Below are positions 19,290 through 28,121 of a DNA stretch of 64,000 nucleotides, piece after piece. Made by a program: the position numbers and the translations under genes. The stretch covers positions 62,001-126,000 of the forward strand of contig CANMIP010000014.1 in NCBI GenBank assembly GCA_947497945.1, in the 5' to 3' direction. Source of the DNA: an uncultured Tropicimonas sp. Its GTDB lineage: Bacteria; Pseudomonadota; Alphaproteobacteria; Rhodobacterales; Rhodobacteraceae. The notes under the pieces were generated by a model. That model had not been told where the DNA came from, did no database searches, and saw only the letters and a program-made list of their open reading frames with translations. The number at the start of each line of letters is the position of its first letter. The stretch's first letter is position 1.

Positions 19290-20939
19290 ATGCTGCGCGG
19301 GCTTGATATCCGTGACATTCTGATAATTGATCGGCTGGAGCTGGAATTTCAGCCCGGCCTGAACGTGCTGACCGGGGAAACCGGCGCGGGCAAGTCGATC
19401 CTTCTGGATTCGCTTGGATTCGTGCTTGGCTGGCGCGGGCGGGCGGAACTGGTGCGCGCGGGCGCGGGGCAGGGCGAGGTGGTCGCCTGGTTCGACCTGC
19501 CGGAGGGGCATCCAGCGCGCGAGGTCCTGCAGGAAGCCGGCATTCCCGATAATGACGAATTGATCCTGCGACGGGTGAACACGGCAGAGGGGCGCAAGAC
19601 TGCCTGGATCAATGACCGGCGCTGTTCCGGCGAGGTCCTGCGGCAGGTTTCCGCGAGCCTGGTGGAGCTGCACGGGCAGCATGACGATCGTGGCTTGCTC
19701 AACCCGCGGGGACACCGGTCCCTTCTGGACGAATATGCTGGGGGGGCGGAGCTGCTGCGCAAGGTGCGGACCGGCTGGCGCGACCGGCAGGCCGCGCGGG
19801 CGGCGGTTGACGCGGCGCGCGAGCGCCTCGAGGCGCTGCGGGCGGAGGAGGAGTTCCTGCGCCACGCAGTCTCCGAGCTCGGGGTGCTGGCACCGGAGCC
19901 GGGCGAGGAGGCGGAGCTCGATGCCCGCCGACGGCTGATGCAGAATGCCGAGCGCGTGCGGGAGGATATCTCGCGGGCGCATGGGGCGGTCACGGGCGAC
20001 GGCGCCGAAGGGCTGGTCTCGGACGCGATGCGCTGGCTCGACGGGGCGGCGGAGCATATCGAGGGACGTCTCGATGCCGGCGCCGAGGCGCTGGCGCGCG
20101 CGCTGGAAGCGCTTGGCGAGGCGGAGCAGGAGATCGCGGACTGCCTCGAAAGCCTGGCCTTCGATCCGCATGAGCTGGAACGTGTCGCCGAGCGGCTCTT
20201 CGCCCTGCGGGACATGGCGCGCAAGCACAAGGTGATGCCGGACGAGCTGCCGGCAAAGGCGGCGGAACTGGCCGGGGCGCTGGAGGCGCTGGAGGCCGGT
20301 GTCGAGGGAATCGCCGTACTCGAGAAAGTCGCGGCGGATACCGATGCGGCCTATCTTGCCAGCTGCGAGGCGCTGAGCGCGGCGCGGCGCGGCGCGGCGC
20401 GGCGGCTGGATGCGGCGATGGCGGTGGAGCTTGCTCCGCTGAAGATGGAGCGGGCGGTCTTCACGACGCAGATTGCGCCCGGGCAACCGGGGCCGGAGGG
20501 GCGTGACGAGGTCAGCTTCACGGTGGCCACCAATCCGGGCGCGCCGGCGGGGCCGCTGGCGAAGATCGCGTCTGGCGGCGAGCTGTCGCGGTTCCTGCTG
20601 GCGCTGAAGGTCTGCCTGATGGGCGAGTCGGACGGTGTGACGATGATTTTCGACGAGATCGACCGGGGGGTCGGTGGCGCGACGGCGGATGCGGTCGGGC
20701 GGCGTCTCAAGGCGCTGGCCGAGGGCGCACAGGTCCTGGTCGTGACCCATTCGCCGCAGGTGGCCGCACTTGGCGGGCATCACTGGCGGGTCGAGAAGCA
20801 GGTCACCGGCGATGTCACACTGTCCCGGGTAACGGCGCTGAACCCGGCGGCGCGGGTCGACGAGCTGGCCCGTATGCTGGCTGGCGATGTCGTGACCGAG
20901 CAGGCGCGTGCGGCGGCGCGGGCCTTGCTGCAAGTATGA
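19290..20939 (+). CDS. recN: DNA repair protein RecN
   Basis: 549 residues, SMC-like ATPase of double-strand break repair. The N-terminus (LRGLDIRDILIIDRLELEFQPG) leads into Walker A GETGAGKS; a long charged, coiled-coil-rich middle follows; and the C-terminal head shows the signature KIASGGELSRFLLALK, Walker B MIFDEIDRGVGG and the H-loop VVTHSPQVAA. The length fits the family. No GTTC-N7-GTTC SOS box was found in the 127 bases upstream. Confidence 0.96.
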   Translation: MLRGLDIRDILIIDRLELEFQPGLNVLTGETGAGKSILLDSLGFVLGWRGRAELVRAGAGQGEVVAWFDLPEGHPAREVLQEAGIPDNDELILRRVNTAEGRKTAWINDRRCSGEVLRQVSASLVELHGQHDDRGLLNPRGHRSLLDEYAGGAELLRKVRTGWRDRQAARAAVDAARERLEALRAEEEFLRHAVSELGVLAPEPGEEAELDARRRLMQNAERVREDISRAHGAVTGDGAEGLVSDAMRWLDGAAEHIEGRLDAGAEALARALEALGEAEQEIADCLESLAFDPHELERVAERLFALRDMARKHKVMPDELPAKAAELAGALEALEAGVEGIAVLEKVAADTDAAYLASCEALSAARRGAARRLDAAMAVELAPLKMERAVFTTQIAPGQPGPEGRDEVSFTVATNPGAPAGPLAKIASGGELSRFLLALKVCLMGESDGVTMIFDEIDRGVGGATADAVGRRLKALAEGAQVLVVTHSPQVAALGGHHWRVEKQVTGDVTLSRVTALNPAARVDELARMLAGDVVTEQARAAARALLQV

Positions 20940-21047
20940 TATCCGGCGCGCGGTTCGGCGCGGCGGGAGACGGATGAAGTGCGCGGAGCGCGGTCGCTGG
21001 ACGTGACGCGCGCTCCGGGCGCAATGCAAGTTAGCCATGAGGGAAAG

Positions 21048-21611
21048 ATGAAACGGGTATTTTCGACAATCGCTGTCTGTGCGATCGCCTTCGGTCTGCA
21101 ATCGGCCCAGGCGGCCGATCTTCCGGCGTCGAAACAGACGAAGCTCGGGCTCTACCTTTCTGCGCAGGAGGCCGCGCAATATCTCGCCGAGACGCCCGAC
21201 GCGATCATGATCGACGTCCGGACCCCGGAAGAGATCGCGGAGACGGGCCTGGCCGAGGAGGTCGATGCGCTGATCCCGCTGGCCATTGTCGATCGCAAGA
21301 AGGGGTTGGTGGTCAATCCGGATTTCTATCCCGGCATCGTCAAGCTGGCGAAGGACCGGAACCTCTCGGCGGATCAGCCGATCGTCGTGATCTGCCGCTC
21401 CGGCAATCGCAGCGCCCAGGCCGCCAATGCCATTGCTCAGCTCGGTTTCCGAGAGGTCTATTCCGTGACCGATGGATATGAAGGCGACCGTGCCACCAGT
21501 GGGCCGAATGCGGGGCAACGCACCGTCAATGGCTGGAAGAATGCCGGCCTTCCGTGGCGCGCCGAGGATCCGGGCAATTGCGACCCGGCCCGCGAAGGCG
21601 GGGCCTGCTAG
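21048..21611 (+). CDS. Secreted rhodanese-domain protein
   Basis: 187 residues: a Sec signal peptide ending SAQAAD (about residue 22), then one rhodanese fold with MIDVRTPEEIAETG and the active-site loop VICRSGNRSAQAANAI, whose cysteine would carry a persulfide. It is probably periplasmic. Single-domain periplasmic rhodaneses take part in sulfur transfer, but the partner is unknown here. A GAGGGAAAG ribosome site precedes ATG 21048; a longer frame to 20979 lacks a signal peptide start. Confidence 0.85.
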   Translation: MKRVFSTIAVCAIAFGLQSAQAADLPASKQTKLGLYLSAQEAAQYLAETPDAIMIDVRTPEEIAETGLAEEVDALIPLAIVDRKKGLVVNPDFYPGIVKLAKDRNLSADQPIVVICRSGNRSAQAANAIAQLGFREVYSVTDGYEGDRATSGPNAGQRTVNGWKNAGLPWRAEDPGNCDPAREGGAC

Positions 21612-21795
21612 GCGTTAGAGCGCCGCAATCTGGCGGCAGCTTTGCCTTCCTGTTTTCGCGCGGCAAGCGTGACTGGACCGTGCGCATCCGCCCCGTGGCA
21701 AGGATGGATGAGCGGTCCGCTGGGCGGCGGCTGAACCGGCGCTGGACCAATGGGCGTTTCAGTTGGATCTGGCGAAGAATTCTTTCATTTTTCGG

Positions 21796-21824
21796 TTGAC
21801 CCCGGATTGTGGCTTGGCTATCCC
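21796..21824 (+). promoter_or_regulatory. Sigma-70-type promoter for the tRNA-Tyr-like gene
   Basis: TTGACC (21796-21801), a 17-base spacer and TATCCC (21819-21824), with the predicted tRNA 5' end 12 bases further on. The spacing and position fit a dedicated tRNA promoter. Confidence 0.6.
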
Positions 21825-21835
21825 CGGCCGGCGTC

Positions 21836-21919
21836 GGGCGACGTGCTGCAAGGTGCGGCAGCGGACTGTAACTCCGCCGGGGAGACCCATGCCTGGTTCG
21901 ATTCCAGGGTCGCCCACCA
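21836..21919 (+). tRNA. tRNA-Tyr-like gene (anticodon GTA), atypical
   Basis: 84 bases folding as a class II tRNA: perfect acceptor GGGCGAC/GTCGCCC, anticodon stem GCGGA/TCCGC with loop CTGTAAC (anticodon 21868-21870), a 14-base variable arm with a GGG/CCC stem, T arm CCTGG/CCAGG with loop TTCGATT, discriminator A and encoded CCA. Oddities: position 8 is G instead of the near-universal T, and the D stem is only three pairs with one G-T. The long variable arm and GTA anticodon say Tyr. It might be the normal gene, a second divergent copy, or a decaying one. Confidence 0.6.
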
Positions 21920-22198
21920 TTTCCACAGGTGTCTAGAGAGCCTTTTGGAATGGTGATTCTCCATTCGAGAAAACATTAGTATTTCAATGGCATGGAGCTT
22001 TTCGTCTCGGAATGGACCGAACGTGGCCCGTCTCTGGAAATCGAAGCAAAACCTTGCGTATCCGCGCCGAGGCTTGAACGCTGCGGACAGTAATGCGTAA
22101 GCCCTGTCGCGAAACGGGATTGACGGGGCGGTCTTTTCCAAGGGCTCCGGCGAACAAGAGAAATGCAGGTGGCGGTCGGACCGTCACCCGGAATCACG

Positions 22199-22561
22199 TC
22201 ACTCCTTGAGGCGGGTGATCAGCGCTGCGCTGGATGTCCGAAACCTGCCTTTTTCAAGGATCCTGTGTGCCTTGACCAGGTTTTCGCGCTCGACTTTGCC
22301 GACGACATCGCCGGCTGCGCGATGGAAGTTCGCATCTGCGCGTTTGACCCGCTCGCAATTGCGCTGGTCCCGGCCAGTCGCTTCGAAACCGGCGAGCCAG
22401 TTGCCAAAGGCGCAGGCGGTGGCGTCATCGGCCACGGAGGCGGTCGCCTTGTTGGTGCGACCCAACGTGATCTCGTCTTGCAAGTGCCGCTTCCAGGACT
22501 CTTGTACTTCGATCGCGGCATCAAACTCCGTGCGTGCCGACTCGTCTGTCGCTGCTGCCAT
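22199..22561 (-). CDS. CZB-domain-like protein with incomplete zinc site
   Basis: 120 residues resembling the chemoreceptor zinc-binding (CZB) domain: ESWKRHL at residues 21-27, CAFGNWL at 50-56 and ANFHRAAGDVV at 77-87. Of the four ligands of the family (His, Cys, His, His) only Cys50 and His80 are clear; Gln20 and Asp76 occupy the other two positions. It may be a free-standing sensor domain that no longer binds zinc in the usual way, or a fragment of a larger chemoreceptor. It starts 90 bases after the clcA stop in the same direction. The start codon has only a weak ribosome site. Confidence 0.6.
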   Translation of the reverse strand: MAAATDESARTEFDAAIEVQESWKRHLQDEITLGRTNKATASVADDATACAFGNWLAGFEATGRDQRNCERVKRADANFHRAAGDVVGKVERENLVKAHRILEKGRFRTSSAALITRLKE

Positions 22562-22651
22562 GCTCTTTTTGATGAGAAACCGGGTTTCGTCCTTGGCTTT
22601 GCACAGAAGTCTGAACGTGCGGATTGCATTCGATCCAGCCCGGCCAGCCGT

Positions 22652-24340
22652 TCAGGAATGTTCCTCGGCGGCGGTGTCGGCCAGGGCCCGGTTATAAGCT
22701 TTCAGCGCGTCGATCTGGAACAGGGCGCCCATCAGTTCCGGCTTTCCGCCATCGGCCGCGGCCGCCACGACCGGCAGGAAGGCCTGTCCGGTCTCGTCGA
22801 ACATCGGCAAGGCGATTTCCAATGTCGTGTCCGGCGTGATCGAGAGGCCCTGTTCGATCAGCGTCTGGCACGCCTCTTCGGGCGCGGCGCGGGGCGAGTC
22901 CTTCGAGCGCATGATCACGGCGGCGGAGTAGATCGAGAGCAGGTAGGCCTGCGGGCCGGCCGAGAGGTGGATGCCGCGATGTTCGAGCTGGGTGAGGAAG
23001 AAGGAGCGGTCGACCAGCCGGCTGGCCAGTGCGGTGGAGAGCGAGACCGCGACCATGACAGCGAGGCCTGTCTGCCAGTCGCCGGTCAGTTCGAACACGA
23101 TCAGCGTGGTCGAGATCGGCGCCCCGAGCACTGCGGCGGCGACCGCGCCCATGCCGGCCAGTGCGTAGAGCTCGCCAGTGCCGGAGTAATGCGGCACGAT
23201 CTGGGTCGCGACATAGCCGAAGGCCAGCCCGGTCAGCGCGCCGACCATGAGCGAAGGCGAGAAGACGCCGCCGCCCATCCGGCCGGCCATGGTAATGGCA
23301 ACGGCGACGACCTTGAGGATGGCGAAGACGAAAGCCTCGTGAAACAGGAGTTCGGCGCGCAAGGCAGCCGAGGTCGTCTCGTATCCGACGCCGATGATAT
23401 GCGGAAAGCCGATGGCGAGCCCGCCGAGCAGTGCGCCCGCGGCGGCCGGGCGCAGGAAGAAGGGGATCTTCCATTTCTTCTGCAGGTGGGTGCCGAGATC
23501 GTCGGCAAAGAAGATTGCCCGCATCAGCAGCACCGCGACCAGCCCGCAGAGCAGCCCGAGCAAAAGGAAGGCCGGCAGCTCGACATAGAAGGAGAGCGAG
23601 CTTTTCGGGGTCAGGGTGAACTCGGTGACATTGCCGAATTCGAGCCGGCTGATCACGGTCCCGGCCACGGAGGCGATGACGATGGGCGCGAAGGCGTGGA
23701 CGGCGAAGTGGCGCAGCACCACCTCCAGCGCGAAGATCGCGCCGGCGATGGGGGCGTTGAAACTGGCCGAGACGGCGGCGGCCACGGCACAGCCGAGCAG
23801 GTCGCGCCCGGTGATTCCGCTGGCGCCGATCCGGCGGCAGACCCAGGTCGAGATCACGCCGGCAAGGTGGACGACCGGCCCTTCCCGCCCCGAGGAGCCG
23901 CCCGAGGAGAGGGTGATCAGCGAGGCAGCGGCGGAAGCCAGGCCGGCCTTGATCTCCACCTGTCCACGGTTCAGCGCCGCGCCCTCGATCACGTCGGCCA
24001 CCGAGCGGACCCGCCCGTCGGGCGTGAACCGGCCGAGGATCAGCCCGACCACAAGCCCGCCGCAGATCGGCAGGCAGAGCAGGAGCCACCAGGGCAGGGT
24101 GCGGGCGAAGCTGTGGATGTGATCGACATCTTCGGCTCCGTAGAGCGTCGCCTGCAGCCAGGTGATCCCGGAGCGGAAGCCGACCGCCGCCAGACCGGCC
24201 GCGATCCCGACCGCAAGGGCGATAAACCAGAACTGCACCTGGCTCGGCCCGCGCCGCAACAGCAGCTGCCAGCCGCGTTGCACGGCGCCACGCGTCTCGT
24301 CCAGCTGACGGCGGATGAGGTCTCTCGTGCGTTCGGCCAC
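22652..24340 (-). CDS. ClC-family chloride channel or transporter with CBS region
   Basis: 562 residues. Hydrophobic helices span about residues 35-460, with GREGP at 151-155 (gating Glu153) and GGGVFSPSL of the pore, followed by a C-terminal cytoplasmic CBS-like region (residues 480-550). The position equal to the internal proton glutamate of the E. coli antiporter (second Glu of IIEEM) is Val207 (ALEVV), the residue seen in true channels, and the GSGIP serine motif is replaced by GRVRS. This suggests uncoupled chloride or anion conduction rather than H+/Cl- exchange, an inference from homology. It is divergent from the neighbouring flavoprotein gene. Confidence 0.87.
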   Translation of the reverse strand: MAERTRDLIRRQLDETRGAVQRGWQLLLRRGPSQVQFWFIALAVGIAAGLAAVGFRSGITWLQATLYGAEDVDHIHSFARTLPWWLLLCLPICGGLVVGLILGRFTPDGRVRSVADVIEGAALNRGQVEIKAGLASAAASLITLSSGGSSGREGPVVHLAGVISTWVCRRIGASGITGRDLLGCAVAAAVSASFNAPIAGAIFALEVVLRHFAVHAFAPIVIASVAGTVISRLEFGNVTEFTLTPKSSLSFYVELPAFLLLGLLCGLVAVLLMRAIFFADDLGTHLQKKWKIPFFLRPAAAGALLGGLAIGFPHIIGVGYETTSAALRAELLFHEAFVFAILKVVAVAITMAGRMGGGVFSPSLMVGALTGLAFGYVATQIVPHYSGTGELYALAGMGAVAAAVLGAPISTTLIVFELTGDWQTGLAVMVAVSLSTALASRLVDRSFFLTQLEHRGIHLSAGPQAYLLSIYSAAVIMRSKDSPRAAPEEACQTLIEQGLSITPDTTLEIALPMFDETGQAFLPVVAAAADGGKPELMGALFQIDALKAYNRALADTAAEEHS

Positions 24341-24427
24341 GCGCAGCCTTTCGCGGGCAGGGCAAGGCTTTCCCTTGGAGCCCGCCTGTCCTAGGGTGCC
24401 ACTCGGTTCAGCGCAGGGGAGGTGCGG

Positions 24428-25801
24428 ATGACCATCACCACGGCACTTGAAGCTCTTGAGGGTTTCCTAGGCGATCGGCTCTCGCGCTCCAAGTCGGATC
24501 TTGCCGCGCATGGCCAATCGGAGAGCTATTTCGCCCCGACACCGCCCGATGCGGTGGCATATCCCGAGAGCACCGAGGACGTTTCGCGCATTCTTGCAAC
24601 CTGCGCCGAGCACGGCTGTCCGGTGATCGGCTGGGGGGCAGGGACCTCGCTGGAGGGCCATGCGCTGGCAATCCAAGGCGGGCTCTGTGTCGACTTTTCC
24701 CGGATGAACCGACTTCTGGAGGTCCATCCGGAGGATATGGACGCCGTGGTCCAGCCCGGGTTGACCCGCGAGGAGCTGAACCGGGACCTGCGGGCGACGG
24801 GGCTGTTCTTCCCGGTCGATCCGGGCGCCAACGCCTCGCTGGGCGGGATGGCGGCGACGCGGGCGAGCGGGACGACGACCGTGCGCTACGGCACGATGGC
24901 CGACAATGTGCTCGGCCTGCAGGTCGTGCTCGCCGATGGCCGTGTGATCCGCACCGGGACGCGGGCGCGCAAATCCGCCTCCGGCTATGACATGACCCGG
25001 CTCTTTGTCGGCTCCGAAGGCACGTTGGGGCTGATCACCGAGCTGACACTCCGTCTGCACGGCCAGCCCGAGGCGATCTCCGCCGCGATCTGCGCCTTCG
25101 GGGGGATCGGCGACGCGGTGGATTGCGTGATGGCGACGATCCAGTCCGGCATCAAGGTGGCGCGGATCGAGTTTGTCGATGCGGCGACGGCAGCGGCGGT
25201 CAACGCCTATTCGGCGGCGGATTTCGCCGAGAAGCCGCATCTGCTGGTCGAATTCCACGGCTCCGAGCAAGGCGTGGCCGAGGAGGCGCAGCGATTTGGC
25301 GAGCTGGTCGCGGAGATGGGTGGCGAGGGCTTCCGCTGGTCGACAAAGGCAGAGGACCGCTCCGCGCTCTGGGAGATGCGCCACACGGCCTATTGGGCGA
25401 TCCTCGCCAGCCGCAAGGGCGCGCGCGCGGTGGTGACCGATCTCTGCGTGCCGATTTCACGGCTGGCCGAAGCGGTCGAGGAGACCCGCGCCGATATCGC
25501 CGCAAGCCCGATCCCCGGACCGATCCTCGGCCATATGGGGGACGGCAATTTCCACGCCATCCTGCTGATCCATGACGAGGCCCCCGAAGAGCTGGAGGCC
25601 GCCAAGGCGCTCTCGCATCGGATGGTCGAACGGGCGTTGCGGTTGGGCGGCACGGTCACGGGCGAACATGGCGTCGGCATGGGCAAGCTCGACTACATGA
25701 CGGCCGAACATGGCGAGGCATGGCCGCTCATGGGCGATATCAAGCGTGCGCTCGACCCGGCCGGCATTCTCAACCCGGGCAAGGTCGTCCCGCAGCACTA
25801 G
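24428..25801 (+). CDS. FAD-linked oxidase of the D-lactate/glycolate dehydrogenase (GlcD) type
   Basis: 457 residues. The N-terminal FAD-binding PCMH/VAO domain has GWGAGTSLEGHALAI, NASLGGMAATRASGTTTVRYGTM and GSEGTLGLITELTL; the C-terminal FAD-linked oxidase domain has HMGDGNFHAI and TGEHGVGMGK and ends LDPAGILNPGKV. These are the hallmarks of D-2-hydroxyacid dehydrogenases such as cytochrome-linked D-lactate dehydrogenase. The substrate (D-lactate or glycolate) cannot be separated by eye, but there are no glcE or glcF genes beside it, so D-lactate is favoured. ATG 24428 follows GGGGAGG. Confidence 0.87.
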   Translation: MTITTALEALEGFLGDRLSRSKSDLAAHGQSESYFAPTPPDAVAYPESTEDVSRILATCAEHGCPVIGWGAGTSLEGHALAIQGGLCVDFSRMNRLLEVHPEDMDAVVQPGLTREELNRDLRATGLFFPVDPGANASLGGMAATRASGTTTVRYGTMADNVLGLQVVLADGRVIRTGTRARKSASGYDMTRLFVGSEGTLGLITELTLRLHGQPEAISAAICAFGGIGDAVDCVMATIQSGIKVARIEFVDAATAAAVNAYSAADFAEKPHLLVEFHGSEQGVAEEAQRFGELVAEMGGEGFRWSTKAEDRSALWEMRHTAYWAILASRKGARAVVTDLCVPISRLAEAVEETRADIAASPIPGPILGHMGDGNFHAILLIHDEAPEELEAAKALSHRMVERALRLGGTVTGEHGVGMGKLDYMTAEHGEAWPLMGDIKRALDPAGILNPGKVVPQH

Positions 25802-26018
25802 CGGTTCGGGACGACTAATCTCCCGCGTAGTGACGCGAGACCGAAGCGCAATGCGGGCCGGGTGAGACGCCGGCTCGCGCGGTTCCGTCAGGAAAACACC
25901 CAAGGATGTACAATCTAAGCGGGAATCAGGTGATTTTTCCCGCGAGAGGTCTAGTCTTTTTTTCCAAGAAACAAGAGTCGCGCTTGAAGCGGCCCGTTTT
26001 GAACCCAGGGAGTTACCG

Positions 26019-27944
26019 ATGTCTCTTCGCGCCTCCGTTGCCGCCTGCTGCCTCCTGACAGCCCTGCCGGCCTCCGCTCAAATCCATCCCAGCCCGGAAT
26101 CCCTCGAAGGGCTCTATCCCGGCAAGGCCTATTCGCCCTATGCCCAACGGGGCTTCCCGTCGAAGGTCTATTGGGGAGACACCCATCTGCACACGGGCTA
26201 CTCGGTCGATGCCGGTCTCTTCGGCAACACCACAGGCCATGACACCGCCTATCGCTTCGCGCGGGGCGAGGAGGTCCAGGCGGCGTCCGGCCAGCCGGTC
26301 AAGCTTGCGCGCCCGCTCGACTGGATGGCGCTGACAGACCATTCCGACGGGATGGGTCTGATCTTCGACATGTTGGACCAGAAGTCGAACATCATGAGCT
26401 TCGAACAGTCCCGCGGCTGGGCCGAGGCGCTTGCGGAGGGGGGCGAGGCCAGTGCCGCCGCGGCGCTGGACCTGATCACCAATTTCAGCCAGGGCACCAT
26501 CGATCCGAAACTGATGACGCAGTATTCGCCGGGCTCGCCGATCTATGCGTCGGTCTGGGAGACGGTTGTCGACAAGGCCGAGGAGTATAACGATCCCGGC
26601 GTCTTCACCGCTTTCATCGCCTATGAATGGACCTCGCTCGTCAAGGGCAACAACCTGCACCGCAATGTCATCCTGCGCGACAATGGCGACAGGGCGATGC
26701 AGGTCGAACCCATGGTGACCCAGGCCCCGATCGGCTCGACCGACCCGCTGGATCTTTACAAATGGCTGGAGGATTACGAGGCACGGACAGGCGGGCAGGC
26801 GCTCTCGCTGGCCCATAACGGCAACCTGTCCAACGGGATGATGTTCCCGACGGAGCAGCAATATACCGGCGCGCCGATCGACGAGACCTATGCCAGCCTG
26901 CGCGCCAAATGGGAGCCGCTCTACGAGTTTACCCAGATCAAGGGCGATGGCGAGGCGCATCCGGTCCTGTCGCCCGAGGACGAATTCGCCGATTACGAGA
27001 CCTGGGATGCCGGCAATCTCGACCTGAGCGAGGCCAAGACAGAGGCGATGCTGGAAGGCGAATATGCCCGCGAGGCGCTCAAGCAGGGCCTGGCGCTGGA
27101 GCGCAAACTTGGCGTGAACCCCTACAAGTTTGGCGCCTCCGGGGCGACGGACAGCCATACCTCGCTGGCCACCGCCGATAGCGACAACTATTTCGGCAAG
27201 GCGACCAATGCCGAACCGTCTCCGACCCGTATGCAGCACCCCTTCACCAAGACTGACAAGGGCGCTTTCGAGGGCTACGAGCTGGTCGCCTCGGGCTATA
27301 CCGGCATCTGGGCCGAGGAGAACACGCGCAAGGCACTCTGGGACGCGATGGCGCGCAAGGAGACCTATGCCACGACCGGTCCGCGCATGGTCGTGCGCTT
27401 CTTCGGCGGCTGGGATTACACCGAGGCCGACCTGCGCGGCCGCCAGCCCGCTTTCGCCGGATATGAGCGCGGTGTTCCCATGGGCAGCGACCTGCGCGCC
27501 GCCCCGGCGGGCGCCGAGGCGCCGGTCTTCATGACCTATGCCCTGCGCGACCCCATCGGGGCAAATCTCGACCGGATCCAGATCGTCAAAGGCTGGATCG
27601 ACGCCGAAGGTGCGCTGCACGAGAAGGTCTTTGATGTTGCCTGGTCCGACGATCGCGAACCGGGGGCGGATGGCAAGCTGCCCGCGGTCGGCAACAGCGT
27701 CGACCTGGAGGCGGCGAGCTACACCAACACCATTGGCGCGCCGGAGCTGTTGGCCGTCTGGACCGATCCGGAGTTCGACCCCGCCGACTCCGCCTTCTAC
27801 TATGCGCGCGTGATCGAGATCCCGACACCGCGATGGGTTGTCTATGACAAGGTCCGTCTGGGCGTCGAGATTCCAGAAGGCGCCACCACCGTCCACCAGG
27901 AGCGGGCCTATACGTCGGCGATCTGGTACAGCCCGCAAGAGTGA
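26019..27944 (+). CDS. Secreted DUF3604 protein (PHP-like metal motifs)
   Basis: 641 residues with a Sec signal peptide (cleavage about SAQIH, residues 19-23). The mature part begins with GDTHLHT and then LTDHSDG, both resembling metal-binding motifs of the PHP phosphoesterase superfamily, and ASGATDSHT further on. This fits DUF3604, a family of large periplasmic or exported proteins without a firmly known substrate. The length is typical. The 217-base gap before it holds no gene that I can see. Confidence 0.82.
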   Translation: MSLRASVAACCLLTALPASAQIHPSPESLEGLYPGKAYSPYAQRGFPSKVYWGDTHLHTGYSVDAGLFGNTTGHDTAYRFARGEEVQAASGQPVKLARPLDWMALTDHSDGMGLIFDMLDQKSNIMSFEQSRGWAEALAEGGEASAAAALDLITNFSQGTIDPKLMTQYSPGSPIYASVWETVVDKAEEYNDPGVFTAFIAYEWTSLVKGNNLHRNVILRDNGDRAMQVEPMVTQAPIGSTDPLDLYKWLEDYEARTGGQALSLAHNGNLSNGMMFPTEQQYTGAPIDETYASLRAKWEPLYEFTQIKGDGEAHPVLSPEDEFADYETWDAGNLDLSEAKTEAMLEGEYAREALKQGLALERKLGVNPYKFGASGATDSHTSLATADSDNYFGKATNAEPSPTRMQHPFTKTDKGAFEGYELVASGYTGIWAEENTRKALWDAMARKETYATTGPRMVVRFFGGWDYTEADLRGRQPAFAGYERGVPMGSDLRAAPAGAEAPVFMTYALRDPIGANLDRIQIVKGWIDAEGALHEKVFDVAWSDDREPGADGKLPAVGNSVDLEAASYTNTIGAPELLAVWTDPEFDPADSAFYYARVIEIPTPRWVVYDKVRLGVEIPEGATTVHQERAYTSAIWYSPQE

Positions 27945-28121
27945 CGGCATGCCGGGCCCGGGCGGCGCATCCCCCCGGGCTTGGTGACCGGCGCGGCCGG
28001 TGCAGGCCGCGACATCACGGCTGGCCGTTTGTTGCCAACCGGGAAGATTTGCGCGGCTTTGCGGATTCCCTCTCCTGCCGAAAAGGACTAGTCTGCCGGC
28101 AAGACTGCGCAGGAGCTCTTC

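Noticed and set aside
21818-22141. An antisense 107-codon frame over the tRNA-Tyr-like gene
   Set aside because: Its WATLESNQ-type segment is the usual spurious translation of tRNA complement; no other support.
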